Shown one piece after another: positions 6,768 to 15,247 of a DNA stretch of 36,769 bases. The DNA is taken from positions 1-36,769 of the forward strand of contig CAKUKP010000020.1 in assembly GCA_934663625.1 (NCBI GenBank), in the 5' to 3' direction. The notes under the pieces were generated by a model that did not search any database, had not been told where the DNA came from, and was given only the letters and a program-made list of their open reading frames with translations. Made by a program: the position numbers and the translations under genes. This stretch comes from an uncultured Clostridia bacterium (GTDB lineage Bacteria > Bacillota > Clostridia > Christensenellales > Aristaeellaceae). Numbering within the stretch: the stretch's first letter is position 1; the number at the start of each line of letters is the position of its first letter.

Positions 6768-8186
6768 TTATATCTGATCAATGTAGCGCCGGAGCAGTTC
6801 CAGCGTTTCTTCTGTAGAATAGACCATCGGGCTGCCCGTAAGCCCCTGCAGGAAATCCGCGAATACCTTGCAGATCGTGTTTTCCGCGATGTGGATATCG
6901 CAGGCATACGCGCCGTATACGAAGGCGTTCGTCGTATAGATATGAATTCCCGTCTGCGGCGACAGATAAAAGCTCAGGTAATCCGGAATTTTCAGCTGTC
7001 CGGGGCGCACTATGATCCCGCGGATCGCGCCGCTTTCAATTTCATCATACAGCGATTGCAACATCGCCTTCAGATCGGCTTTTTCCAGCGGCGGCACGTA
7101 CTGCGGCGGCAGATCCTGCAGCGTGCAGGTTTGAATCATGTCCGTAAGACCCTTTTCCGTGAATATCGTCAGATAGTTCTTTTTGATCTGGCGAAGTACG
7201 GAAAAATGGTGTTCTACCAGACGGAACATTTCTTCATACGGCATATCGGCACTGTTCAAGTATTTTCGGATCACGTTCGGAGTGAAATACCGTCCGGGAC
7301 ACGGCTGCGACATGATCACCTGCAGCGCATCCGGCGCGGTGCCCCGAATGTACTCCGTCAGCACCTCCAATATGTTGGCGCTGCATTGAATCAGCGGATC
7401 AAAATTCGCAATCAGCGTTTTGAACCAGCTGCCGTAATACGCGACCAGATCGCGATCATCGCAGATCTGCGCGGTGGTCAGATCATCCGATAAGGTGATC
7501 AGGTAATGCGGCGTTACGATGTAGCGGTACATCGGCGATACCGCGATCGCGCCGACCGATTCCGTAAAATAGTACGGCCGATAGCTGCCGCGCGAAGCCA
7601 GGCACAGCGGAATCACGGAGCCGAGCTTTTTCAGATTCTGCCTGCGGGATTCGCTTTGCATTGCGCGCAGGGAAAGCAACTCCGTCACATGAAAGCTTCT
7701 GCCGTTCAGCCAGAGCTCCATCAGTTCCATGGTGATATCCAGCTTATCCGGCACAAACAGCATAAATTCCGCCTTCGGCTCATGCGCCGTTTCATAGATC
7801 AATACGGATCGTATCGCGCTGTGCACCGCATATTCCCCACGAATCAGCTGATTGACCATCGAAATTGCGCCGACCTCCGGAGGCGGCGGCATGACGAAGC
7901 GAATCGCGGAAAGATTGTTCAGAAGATCGCATACCGCCTGCCGGTTTTCATAGGCCTCCTCGCCCTGAAGGTGCAGATCGTACAGCCGGAAAAACTCCTG
8001 CCGTTCATCGATGGTCATATTGAAATGCGATGCGAGCGATTTCAGCGCCGGATACGGCAGCGTCCGATCGCCCGACATCGCCTTGTGCAAAAGCGTTCTT
8101 TCAATATTGCAGCTTCGGGCGACCGAGGATACGGTTTCGCCGCTCACAACAATTCGCGCTTTCAGATAATCGCCGAATTTCGACAT
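6768..8186 (-). CDS. Helix-turn-helix protein of unknown function, coupled to purR
   Basis: 472 aa. The ATG at 8186 lies one base after the purR stop (8190-8188), with GGAGG 12 bases upstream inside purR, so translation is coupled. The N-terminal 60 residues form an XRE-like helix-turn-helix (SGETVSSVARSCNIERTLLHKA, then DRTLPYPALKSLASHFNM). The remaining 400 residues have no motif I recognise and no membrane segments; they look like a large soluble effector or dimerisation region. Transcribed as the second gene of the purR operon and closed by the hairpin at 6736-6763. It probably senses something and regulates transcription, but target and ligand are unknown. Confidence 0.83.
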   Translation of the reverse strand: MSKFGDYLKARIVVSGETVSSVARSCNIERTLLHKAMSGDRTLPYPALKSLASHFNMTIDERQEFFRLYDLHLQGEEAYENRQAVCDLLNNLSAIRFVMPPPPEVGAISMVNQLIRGEYAVHSAIRSVLIYETAHEPKAEFMLFVPDKLDITMELMELWLNGRSFHVTELLSLRAMQSESRRQNLKKLGSVIPLCLASRGSYRPYYFTESVGAIAVSPMYRYIVTPHYLITLSDDLTTAQICDDRDLVAYYGSWFKTLIANFDPLIQCSANILEVLTEYIRGTAPDALQVIMSQPCPGRYFTPNVIRKYLNSADMPYEEMFRLVEHHFSVLRQIKKNYLTIFTEKGLTDMIQTCTLQDLPPQYVPPLEKADLKAMLQSLYDEIESGAIRGIIVRPGQLKIPDYLSFYLSPQTGIHIYTTNAFVYGAYACDIHIAENTICKVFADFLQGLTGSPMVYSTEETLELLRRYIDQI

Positions 8187-8187
8187 T

Positions 8188-9009
8188 TCAGCAATATGCC
8201 TCCGCAGGCCGCACGATTGCGCAGCCGGTTTCCTGATCGAATCCATCCATCACCAACAGCGATTTTGCGCCCTTCACGCGCTTTTCCACCGGTTCCGCGG
8301 TGGAAATCATCACGCACACGCCGACGACCTCCGCCTGGAATTCGCGCATCATATCCACCATGCCCTGCAGCGTTCCGCCGCCCTTCATGAAATCATCCAC
8401 GATCAGGGCCTTCTGGCCGGGCTGCACGGCTCTGCGCGCGAGCGCCATGGTTTCGATGCGTTCATTTCCGCCGCCCGCGATATAATTGATCTTCACCGCG
8501 GAGCCTTCGTAGGCGCGGCTGTCGCGGCGCGCGATCACCAGCGGCACATCCAGCATGCATGCGGTCATCAGCGCGATCGGAATGCCCTTGGTTTCCATCG
8601 TCAGCACGAAATCCGGTTCGTGATCGTAATACTGGGAAGCCAGGATCTCGCCCAGCGATTTCGCGATTTCGGATTCCGCCGTGACGTCCGACGTATACAG
8701 AAATCCGCCCGGCAGCATTCTGCCCGGCTGGCTCAGACGTTCGGAAAGCGCGTCCAGTATCCGCTTCGTGCGCGCCGCGCTGGGCATCGCGCGATAACGA
8801 ACGCCGCCCGCCGCGCCCGCGACGGTTTCGATTTTGCCCAGATCGAACGCCTTGAAGGATGCGCTGATCAGATCGATATCTTCGCTGATGGTAGATTTTG
8901 CGGAACCGAACATTTCACAGAATTCACTGAACGTATGAATGCGGTTCGGGGTGTCGGTCAGAATGTGCGTCATCGCGCCCAGCCGTTCATTTCGCTTGAT
9001 CTTGTCCAT
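8188..9009 (-). CDS. purR: Purine operon repressor PurR (Gram-positive type)
   Basis: 273 aa, the normal length of the Bacillus-type PurR, unrelated to the LacI-type PurR of enterics. The N-terminus (RLGAMTHILTDTPNRIHTFS, then FGSAKSTISEDIDLI) is the winged-helix DNA-binding domain. The C-terminal part is a phosphoribosyltransferase-like domain with the PRPP-binding loop LIVDDFMKGGGTLQGM at about residues 202-217 and VLTMETKGIPIALMTA upstream. It represses purine synthesis and transport genes, and PRPP relieves repression. ATG at 9009 follows AGAGGAGC. Two facing PurBox-like sites lie directly upstream, so it probably controls itself. In many Bacillota purR neighbours other genes; here it leads an operon with a helix-turn-helix gene. 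Confidence 0.95.
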   Translation of the reverse strand: MDKIKRNERLGAMTHILTDTPNRIHTFSEFCEMFGSAKSTISEDIDLISASFKAFDLGKIETVAGAAGGVRYRAMPSAARTKRILDALSERLSQPGRMLPGGFLYTSDVTAESEIAKSLGEILASQYYDHEPDFVLTMETKGIPIALMTACMLDVPLVIARRDSRAYEGSAVKINYIAGGGNERIETMALARRAVQPGQKALIVDDFMKGGGTLQGMVDMMREFQAEVVGVCVMISTAEPVEKRVKGAKSLLVMDGFDQETGCAIVRPAEAYC

Positions 9010-9025
9010 TTCGATGCTCCTCTAC

Positions 9026-9061
9026 CCGAATTATATTTCGATATTTATTATTATAATTCGG
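9026..9061 (-). promoter_or_regulatory. Pair of facing PurBox-like sites upstream of purR
   Basis: CCGAAT cores in AT-rich flanks occur in inverted orientation at 9026-9031 and 9056-9061, with 24 bases between cores. The known PurBox is AWWWCCGAACWWT, used as facing pairs with about 16-17 bases between boxes, that is 22-23 between cores. Each site differs from the core by the last C to T. A TATAAT lies between them on the minus strand, consistent with autorepression. The murC promoter on the other strand is about 90 bases away and might also be affected. Confidence 0.5.
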
Positions 9062-9148
9062 TATTGTTAGAATTCGATCATTTTTTCTGTTAGTTTTCGA
9101 ACTCCACGAACTTTTAACGAAGAAACGCCCGCAAAAGCGGATGGACGC

Positions 9149-9177
9149 TTGCAGTTTTGCGCCGATTCAACTATAAT
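9149..9177 (+). promoter_or_regulatory. Promoter of murC
   Basis: TTGCAG (9149-9154), 17 bases, TATAAT (9172-9177). The -10 is perfect and the -35 moderate. Transcription would begin near 9184, about 50 bases ahead of the chosen ATG at 9233, and excludes the earlier in-frame start at 9149. Confidence 0.6.
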
Positions 9178-9232
9178 GTATGGTAGGGTTATTGTGAAAA
9201 GATTTATCCTTTGTATTTGGAGATGTATATAC

Positions 9233-10633
9233 ATGACGGCAAACATCCATGATTTTCGCGGCAAGCACGTACATTTTATCGGCGTAGGCGGCAGTTCCAT
9301 GTCGGGTCTCGCCGGTTTGCTTCAGGAAGAGGGCTACATCGTAAGCGGTTCGGATAAAACGCGTTCCCACAAAACGGATCATCTGGCGGAAAAAGGCATT
9401 GAGATTCATATCGGTCACGATGCGCAGAACATTCACGGTGCGGATGTAATCGTATATTCCGCCGCCATTTCTCCGGATAATATCGAACGTTCGGAAGCGC
9501 GCAGATTGAACATTCCGCAGATCGAGCGCTGCGATCTGATCGGTCAGTTGATGGCGGGCAGCAATTTTGCCGTGGGCGTGAGCGGCACGCACGGCAAGAC
9601 CACCACCACATCCATGCTGGCGCAGGCATTTTTGTCCGCCGGACTCGATCCCAGCATTCACATCGGCGGCGAGCTGGATTTTATCGGCGGCAGCACGCGC
9701 AGGGGCGACGGGCACGATTTCATCTGCGAAGCGTGCGAATTCCGCGAAAGCTTTCTGCATTTCATGCCCACCGTGGCGATCATCACCAATATCGATGAAG
9801 ATCATCTGGATTACTATCGCGATATCGATCACATCGAATCCGCATTCCGCAAATACGCCAATCTTCTGCCGGACGACGGCTGGTGCGTGGCCTGGGGCGA
9901 CGATGCGCGCGCACGGCGCGTATGCGTAAACAGCAAATGCAATCATATGACCTACGGAATCGGCGAAGATAATGATCTTCGCGCCGTAAACCTGACCTAC
10001 GACGAACTGGGGCACGCCGATTACGACGCTTACCTGCACGATCGGATGATCGGGCATTTCCACGTGGGCGTTTCCGGCGAAGCCAACATGCTGGACAGCC
10101 TTGCGGTGGTCGCGGTATGTTCGATTCGCGGCGCGGATATGGCCGCCGTCGCGCGGGCGCTTGCCGGTTTCGTGGGCGCGCATCGGCGCAACGAACTGAC
10201 CAGCGTGACCGACGGCGTAAAATGCTACACCGATTACGGCCACAATCCCGCAGAAATCAAAAACGCCCTGAAGATCGCGGGGCTTCAGCCGCACGGCGAG
10301 CTGTGGTGCGTATTCCAGCCGCACACCTATTCGCGCACGAAATCGCTGTTTGATCAGTTTCTGGAAACCTTCTACGCCGCGGATCACGTACTGGTTACGG
10401 ATATTTGCGCCGCGCGCGAGGTGGATCCCGGCGATATTTGCGCGAGCATGCTGATTGAACCGCTGCGCGCGCGCGGCGTGGATGCGGTGCTGACCCCCAC
10501 CTTTGATGATGCGGAGGCATACCTGCGCGCCCATTGGCACAGCGGCGATATCATGATCAGCCATGGCTGCGGCGATATCGATCTTTTGAATGAACAGATC
10601 GCGCTGCACGGCGATACGAAGGAAAAGGCATAA
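9233..10633 (+). CDS. murC: UDP-N-acetylmuramate--L-alanine ligase
   Basis: 466 aa. Adds L-alanine to UDP-MurNAc, the first peptide step of peptidoglycan precursor synthesis, in the cytoplasm with ATP. The N-terminal Rossmann domain shows HFIGVGGSSMSGLAGLLQE; the central Mur ligase ATP loop is GVSGTHGKTTTTSMLAQ at about 117-133; EACEFRESFLHFMP and ITNIDEDHLDYY follow, as in MurC; the C-terminal domain has TDYGHNPAEIKNAL and FQPHTYSRTKSLF. The ATG at 9233 is preceded by GGAG nine bases upstream and lies after the promoter. A lipoprotein gene follows 17 bases after the stop. Length and motifs are complete. Confidence 0.97.
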   Translation: MTANIHDFRGKHVHFIGVGGSSMSGLAGLLQEEGYIVSGSDKTRSHKTDHLAEKGIEIHIGHDAQNIHGADVIVYSAAISPDNIERSEARRLNIPQIERCDLIGQLMAGSNFAVGVSGTHGKTTTTSMLAQAFLSAGLDPSIHIGGELDFIGGSTRRGDGHDFICEACEFRESFLHFMPTVAIITNIDEDHLDYYRDIDHIESAFRKYANLLPDDGWCVAWGDDARARRVCVNSKCNHMTYGIGEDNDLRAVNLTYDELGHADYDAYLHDRMIGHFHVGVSGEANMLDSLAVVAVCSIRGADMAAVARALAGFVGAHRRNELTSVTDGVKCYTDYGHNPAEIKNALKIAGLQPHGELWCVFQPHTYSRTKSLFDQFLETFYAADHVLVTDICAAREVDPGDICASMLIEPLRARGVDAVLTPTFDDAEAYLRAHWHSGDIMISHGCGDIDLLNEQIALHGDTKEKA

Positions 10634-10650
10634 GCTCGGAGGAAATACCC

Positions 10651-11547
10651 TTGAAAAGACTGAAGATACGAAAGAGCGGATTTACAAAAAAACGCGCCGT
10701 ATGCGCGCTGATCGCGATATGCCTTTGCGCGGCGACGCTTTGCGGATGCGGAAAACAGGCAGCGCCCGCCGATAATGCGGAACCTGCGCAGCAGGGCAAC
10801 TTCGCGCCGGAAACCACCGCCGCAGGCGGGCTGACCGCCGCGCTGGAACAGACGGCGGCGATTGATCTGACGGCGGACGCAAACATGCCCACCGAGGATT
10901 CCCAGCCCGCGGCGCAGGATATTCCCGCGGCACAGGATGTGCCCGCCGCGCAGGACGTTCCCGCCGCGCAGGACGTTCCCGCTGCGCAGGATGAACAGCC
11001 CGCCGCCAACGATGCGCCGACCGCAGCCGCGACCGCCGCGCCCGTATCCAGCTCCGTATCCACCATCGACGGCTACGGCGAAGTGACGAACGATGAACTG
11101 GGCATCCACATCAGCTATCCGGTAAACTGGCAGAATCAGCCGGGACGATCCACCATCTGCTATCTGCAAACGAACACGGACGGCGCGTATCCCGCCCGCG
11201 TGTGCGTCACGATGAAAAAACTGGCGCACAGCTGCAACGATACCAAGGCGCAGGCGCAGCTGGTATCCTATCTGAAGAAGCTGCGCGAACAATACGACGC
11301 CAGCACCTTCGAAGTGGATCTGAATCTGGATACGGAAACGCTGTTTATGGGGCGCAAGGCGATGTCCACCACCTATCTGGCATACGACGGCGAAACCGAA
11401 ATCAAAGGCTATGTGATTTTAACCTATTTCGATAAATACGTATACTGCTATCATTTTCTGTGCGGATACAATGATTATTCCAAATATGAATCCGCGATTC
11501 GCTACATGCGCGATTCCGCGCAATGCACGCTTTCGCTGGACAACTGA
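10651..11547 (+). CDS. Putative lipoprotein with an 18-base coding repeat
   Basis: 298 aa from a TTG start with GGAGG eight bases upstream. The N-terminus is basic and long, followed by a hydrophobic segment ending LCGCG, a usable lipobox (Leu-Cys-Gly before the acylated Cys). Residues about 40-135 are an Ala/Pro/Gln/Asp-rich linker containing five copies of a six-residue PAAQDV-like unit. The C-terminal 150 residues form a globular domain starting LGIHISYPVNWQNQPG and carrying CVTMKKLAHSC and KYVYCYHFLCGY; it recalls PsbP-like extracytoplasmic domains but I do not claim that family. Likely co-transcribed with murC and anchored on the outside of the membrane. Function unknown. Confidence 0.85.
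   Translation: MKRLKIRKSGFTKKRAVCALIAICLCAATLCGCGKQAAPADNAEPAQQGNFAPETTAAGGLTAALEQTAAIDLTADANMPTEDSQPAAQDIPAAQDVPAAQDVPAAQDVPAAQDEQPAANDAPTAAATAAPVSSSVSTIDGYGEVTNDELGIHISYPVNWQNQPGRSTICYLQTNTDGAYPARVCVTMKKLAHSCNDTKAQAQLVSYLKKLREQYDASTFEVDLNLDTETLFMGRKAMSTTYLAYDGETEIKGYVILTYFDKYVYCYHFLCGYNDYSKYESAIRYMRDSAQCTLSLDN
10906..10995 (+). repeat. Five tandem 18-base repeats inside the lipoprotein gene
   Basis: Five units of 18 bases beginning at 10906, each built on CCCGCNGCGCAGGANRTT and encoding PAAQD plus V, I or E. Units 3 and 4 are identical and the others differ at a few silent or conservative positions. The period keeps frame, so copy-number change would only alter linker length. Confidence 0.85.
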
Positions 11548-11571
11548 TATAACTAGAATTGCACAATATAA

Positions 11572-11608
11572 AGCGCCGCAGAAAGCCGTGAAGGCTTCCT
11601 GCGGCGCT
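11572..11608 (-). terminator. Terminator of rnpB
   Basis: Sixteen-base stem AGCGCCGCAGGAAGCC / GGCTTTCTGCGGCGCT (minus-strand reading) with one mismatch allowance and a short loop, then TTATATTG. It lies 12 bases beyond the RNase P RNA 3' end and also sits 24 bases after the lipoprotein stop on the other strand, where it may act in both directions. Confidence 0.85.
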
Positions 11609-11620
11609 ATGTATATAAAT

Positions 11621-11956
11621 GCGAGCGACGTCTATAAGCCGAGTTCTGTATTAGACGATCATCTTTCTAGGCCTTAAGTTGCCATAAGGCTCAAGCGATT
11701 ACCTGAAAGCGTGACGGGCCGCCACATAGCTTTACTTTCAATCTTGCACCGGGTGGGGTTTACAGAGCGGACAAGTCGCCATGCCGCTGGTGAGCTCTTA
11801 CCTCGCCTTTCCATCCTTACCCGTCGAAACGGCGGGCGGTTTATTTCTGTTGCACTTTCCTTGAAGTCGCCTTCACCGGCAGTTAACCGGCACCCTGCCC
11901 TGCGGTGCTCGGACTTTCCTCAGACGCATGCGCCTGCGACCGTCTGGCGTCCTCGC
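11621..11956 (-). ncRNA. rnpB: RNase P RNA (bacterial type A)
   Basis: The minus-strand RNA carries the universal landmarks: GAGGAAAGTCCG near the 5' end, the ACAGAAA segment, GGTAAGAGCTCACC, the CAAGATTGAAAG...GGCGGCCCGTC region, and the 3' ACAGAACTCGGCTTATAG. The first and last bases pair as helix P1 (GCGAG-GACG with CGTCG-CTCGC). About 336 nt. It cleaves the 5' leader from tRNA precursors together with RnpA. The exact 5' end may be 2-4 bases inside the given limit. It is preceded by TATAAT at 11963-11958 and followed by a terminator. Confidence 0.96.
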
Positions 11957-11957
11957 A

Positions 11958-11963
11958 ATTATA
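11958..11963 (-). promoter_or_regulatory. -10 element of rnpB
   Basis: TATAAT on the minus strand just ahead of the RNase P RNA. No good -35 is seen at 17 bases. It overlaps the space after the zinc ribbon gene stop at 11982, so read-through from that operon may add to expression. Confidence 0.5.
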
Positions 11964-11981
11964 TCGCAATTGTATTTTGTT

Positions 11982-12689
11982 TTATTCGGGGCTGTACAGG
12001 ATTCGGCCGCAGTTATCGCAGCGCACCAGCTTATCGCCGTTCTTCATTTCCAGCATGGTTGCGCTGGGCAGCGACATGAAGCAGCCGCTGCACTGCCCGT
12101 CCACCAGCTTCGCCATCGGCGGCGTACAATGCTGCTTGATGCTGTTGTAGCTCTGCAAAAGCTCCGGATCCAGCTTTTTGGCCTCCGCTTCCGTCTTGGC
12201 GCGCATCGCCTTCAGCGTAGCGGTATCGCGCTTGAATTCCACATCGTAATCCGCCTTCAGCTGATCGTATTCGATCTTCGTCTTGGCGGCACGCACGCGG
12301 ATTTCGCGCTGCTGGCGATCCTTGATCTCCGCATCGCGGTTCATCTTGGTCAGTTCCTGCTCATAGCGGGTCAGGGTGTCCATCAGCTTCTGCACAGGCT
12401 CCATGCGCGCCTGCGTTTCCTCTTCCGTCTTGGGAGGATTGCTTTCCAGCTCCTGCATCAGTTCCGATACGGATTTCTGCAGGCGCTCCGCCTCATCATG
12501 AACCGCTTCCAGACGATCGGCCATGGCGGCAACATCGCTTTCCAGCTTTTTCATGTTGTTCTGCTGATCCATCAAAAAGGAGCGCTGCTTGAGCAGCTTC
12601 TGCCTTTTTTCCGATTGGCGAATGCTGGTTTCAAAGCGGTCTGCTTCCATATCCACCTGCATAAACTGCCACAACATATCCAACTGCAT
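11982..12689 (-). CDS. Coiled-coil protein with C4-type zinc ribbon
   Basis: 235 aa. Residues about 10-175 are a long, charged helical region (DRLEAVHDEAERLQKSVSELM and similar heptads) forming an antiparallel coiled coil. The C-terminus has the zinc ribbon CSGC ... CDNCGRILY, two CxxC pairs about 25 residues apart. This is the C4-type zinc ribbon family (CT398-like, often linked to the Nif3-like gene). ATG at 12689 follows GGAGG. It ends the dnaG-rpoD-trmK-nif3 run, 16 bases after the nif3-like stop. Molecular function is not established for the family; nucleic-acid or secretion-linked roles have been suggested. Confidence 0.93.
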   Translation of the reverse strand: MQLDMLWQFMQVDMEADRFETSIRQSEKRQKLLKQRSFLMDQQNNMKKLESDVAAMADRLEAVHDEAERLQKSVSELMQELESNPPKTEEETQARMEPVQKLMDTLTRYEQELTKMNRDAEIKDRQQREIRVRAAKTKIEYDQLKADYDVEFKRDTATLKAMRAKTEAEAKKLDPELLQSYNSIKQHCTPPMAKLVDGQCSGCFMSLPSATMLEMKNGDKLVRCDNCGRILYSPE

Positions 12690-12705
12690 AATTCGTCCTC
12701 CATTT

Positions 12706-13470
12706 CTATCTAAACAGCTCTGTTTCGCTCAATTGAATGTCTATCTTATATTGTAACGCATTTGCGGCCTTTTGTAAACCTTCCGCAAGTGTTGAAATTG
12801 CGGGAAGCTCCGTCGCGCCGTGTCCGGCCTCCAGCACGCACATGCCATCCTCATACGCGCTCCACGCCGCGTGGTGCCCGATTTCGCCGGTCAGGAATAC
12901 ATCCGCGCCGCATCGCCGCGCCATCTGCGCATAGCTGCCGCCGGAACCGCCCAGCAGCGCGACGCGATGAATTTCGCGATCCGCTTCACCGTACCTGCGG
13001 ATGGGCGCGCCGAGCACGCGCTGTGCAAAATCGGAAAATTCGCCGAGCGTGCACTGTTCCGGCGCGCCGATGCGCAGCATATCCTGCTCCGGCGCTTCGA
13101 CATCCGCAAGCTTGAGCGCGCTCGCCAGCGCATCGTTTACGCCGCCCGCGGCGATATCATAATTCGTATGCGCCGCGATCAGCGAAATATGGTTTCGAAC
13201 CAGTTCGCACAGCATTCTGCCCTCGGCGTCGTCCTCGCGCAGATTTTTTCTGCCGGAAAACAGAATCGGATGATGGGTGATGATCAATTGCGCGCGCCGG
13301 TCGATCGCCTCGCGCAGCACCGCGGTATTTAGCTCCAGCGCGCACATCGCGCGCTCCGCGCACGCATCGTATCGCCCCGCCAGCAGACCCACGTTGTCCC
13401 ATTCCTCCGCCGTTTCGAAGGGGGCGATCCGATCGATCAGATCATAGATATCGCGTACCGTTGGAATCAT
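12706..13470 (-). CDS. Nif3-like dinuclear metal-centre protein
   Basis: 254 aa; the ATG at 13470 overlaps the trmK stop by ATGA and has GGGAGGAA upstream. Nif3/YqfO hallmarks: FETAEEWDNVGLLAGR at the N-terminus, the metal-binding LIITHHPILFSG near residue 68, ISLIAAHTNYDIAAGGVND near 100, and the C-terminal GHHAAWSAYEDGMCVLEAGHGATE with the remaining His and Glu ligands. The family forms hexameric toroids with two metal ions per subunit; the activity is debated, and the annotation GTP cyclohydrolase I type 2 is not well supported. Lacks the extra inserted domain of the longer (about 370 aa) Bacillus form. Confidence 0.94.
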   Translation of the reverse strand: MIPTVRDIYDLIDRIAPFETAEEWDNVGLLAGRYDACAERAMCALELNTAVLREAIDRRAQLIITHHPILFSGRKNLREDDAEGRMLCELVRNHISLIAAHTNYDIAAGGVNDALASALKLADVEAPEQDMLRIGAPEQCTLGEFSDFAQRVLGAPIRRYGEADREIHRVALLGGSGGSYAQMARRCGADVFLTGEIGHHAAWSAYEDGMCVLEAGHGATELPAISTLAEGLQKAANALQYKIDIQLSETELFR

Positions 13471-14150
13471 ATCGCCAATTCCTCCCACATGCGCAGTTCG
13501 CGTTCGATCTGCGCCGCCGTCTGCGCATCCGCACCGCCGCGCGCGCCGTCCAGCGCTTTCGTCAAAACGCGCAGCTTGAACGCGCAGTAATCGGCAAGCT
13601 CCGCCGTATGCGTGCGCATCAGCACGGGGCCGATCAGCGCTTCCGCATCGGTAAGCGCCTGATTGCCTTCCTCCGCCACGATAATCGGATAGATTCTGCG
13701 CCCGTCCCGCGCAAGGCGTTCATCGGCGATTCGCCATCCGCAGCGGCACAGTGCGCGCCGCAGCTGCTCCGCCGCCACATTGGGCTGCAAAATCAGTCTG
13801 GCGCCCCGCAGGCGATCTTCGGCATTTTCAAGAATGCCCGCGATCGTTTCTCCGCCCATGCCCGCGATCACGGCGACGTTTACCCTGGTATGCAGCGCCA
13901 GCGCACCGCTGCCCACGCAGAAATCCGCGCGATCCGCAAATCCCAGCATGGCGATCAGCCTGCGCGCCTTTTCCAGCGACGCGGCTGAAATATCCGTCAG
14001 CACCACCCGATCGCAGCGCGCATTCTGAAGCAAAAACGCGCCGAGCCTGCCATGATCGCTTCCGATATCGGCGCAGACGGGGCAAATGCCCACCAGATCG
14101 GCGATCAGGGACAGGCGCGGATCGAGGGATATTCTTTTATCGTACGCCAT
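13467..14150 (-). CDS. trmK: tRNA (adenine-22 N1)-methyltransferase
   Basis: 227 aa, matching Bacillus YqfN/TrmK. The SAM-binding motif I is CADIGSDHGRLGAFLL at about 26-41, then VVLTDISAASLEKAR and VNVAVIAGMGGETIAGIL with the family's GMGG. It methylates N1 of A22 in tRNA. The start ATG overlaps the rpoD stop by one base (TGATG). Gene order rpoD-trmK-nif3 is the classical one in Bacillota, which supports the assignment. Confidence 0.95.
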   Translation of the reverse strand: MAYDKRISLDPRLSLIADLVGICPVCADIGSDHGRLGAFLLQNARCDRVVLTDISAASLEKARRLIAMLGFADRADFCVGSGALALHTRVNVAVIAGMGGETIAGILENAEDRLRGARLILQPNVAAEQLRRALCRCGWRIADERLARDGRRIYPIIVAEEGNQALTDAEALIGPVLMRTHTAELADYCAFKLRVLTKALDGARGGADAQTAAQIERELRMWEELAI

Positions 14151-15247
14151 CAGTCGATGGAATCCTTCAGCTTGCGGGAACGGCTGGGATGGCGCAGCTT
14201 GCGCAGCGCCTTCGCTTCGATCTGGCGAATGCGTTCGCGCGTTACCTTGAATTCCTTGCCGACCTCCTCCAGCGTGCGCGCGCGGCCGTCCTCCAGGCCA
14301 AAGCGCAGCTTCAGCACCATTTCCTCGCGCGGGGTGAGCGTGGAAAGCACGCTCATCAGCTGTTCCTTGAGCAGCGTAAACGCGGCGGCCTCGGCGGGCG
14401 CGGGCGCATCGTCATCGGGGATGAAATCGCCCAGATGGCTGTCCTCCTCTTCGCCGATGGGGGTTTCCAGCGATACGGGCTCCTGCGCGATCTTGATGAT
14501 TTCGCGTACCTTGTCCTCCGGAATGCCCATTTCCTCCGCGATTTCCTCCGGCAGGGGTTCGCGTCCCTTTTCCTGCAGCAGCTGGCGGGACACGCGGATC
14601 AGCTTATTGATGGTTTCCACCATGTGCACGGGAATGCGAATCGTGCGCGCCTGATCTGCGATCGCGCGCGTAATCGCCTGGCGAATCCACCAGGTCGCAT
14701 AGGTGGAAAACTTATAGCCCTTGCGGTAATCAAACTTTTCAACCGCCTTGATCAGACCCAGATTGCCCTCCTGAATCAGATCCAGAAACAGCATGCCGCG
14801 CCCGACATAGCGCTTCGCGATCGATACCACCAGGCGGAGGTTCGCTTCGCACAGGCGTTTCTTGGCGTTTTCATCGCCTTCCTCCATGCGGCGGGCGAGT
14901 TCAATTTCTTCTTCCGCGGACAGCAGCGGCACTTTGCCGATTTCCTTGAGATACATGCGCACGGGATCATCGATGGAAATGCCTTCGGGCACGGAAATAT
15001 CGATTTCCTCCTCCGGCGTATCCTCGGTAATCTGCGCTTCCGGAATCGCATCGTCCTTCAAAACTTCGATATTCAGTCCGCTGAGTGTGTCCAGCACGCG
15101 GTCGAACTGTTCGCTGTCCATTTCCAGATCGCCCAGCGTTTCCAGAATCTCCTTGTAGGTTAAAATGCCCTTCGATTTTCCGGTCTCGATCAGTTCGCTA
15201 ATGCGCGCCTTCACCATTTCGACATTCGCAGCAGTTTTATTCACCAT
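14150..15247 (-). CDS. rpoD: Primary RNA polymerase sigma factor
   Basis: 365 aa. Region 1.1 (residues 1-60) is present; region 1.2 is DPVRMYLKEIGKVPLLSAEE; region 2 is the near-invariant LRLVVSIAKRYVGRGMLFLD...EKFDYRKGYKFSTYATWWIR; region 3 and 4 follow with REEMVLKLRFGLEDGRARTL and the helix-turn-helix EVGKEFKVTRERIRQIEAKA. Recognises the TTGACA/TATAAT promoters seen throughout this window. ATG directly follows the dnaG stop, with AAAGGAG inside the end of dnaG. Confidence 0.98.
   Translation of the reverse strand: MVNKTAANVEMVKARISELIETGKSKGILTYKEILETLGDLEMDSEQFDRVLDTLSGLNIEVLKDDAIPEAQITEDTPEEEIDISVPEGISIDDPVRMYLKEIGKVPLLSAEEEIELARRMEEGDENAKKRLCEANLRLVVSIAKRYVGRGMLFLDLIQEGNLGLIKAVEKFDYRKGYKFSTYATWWIRQAITRAIADQARTIRIPVHMVETINKLIRVSRQLLQEKGREPLPEEIAEEMGIPEDKVREIIKIAQEPVSLETPIGEEEDSHLGDFIPDDDAPAPAEAAAFTLLKEQLMSVLSTLTPREEMVLKLRFGLEDGRARTLEEVGKEFKVTRERIRQIEAKALRKLRHPSRSRKLKDSID

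Noticed and set aside
8188..9009. Phosphoribosyltransferase enzyme instead of PurR
   Set aside because: The PRPP loop is present, but the N-terminal winged helix and the full-length match identify the repressor.
9167..10609. A 480-codon frame opposite murC
   Set aside because: Shadow of murC; no start signal, no family motif.
10906..10995. Possible CRISPR-like repeat
   Set aside because: Units are 18 bases, head to tail without spacers, and coding.
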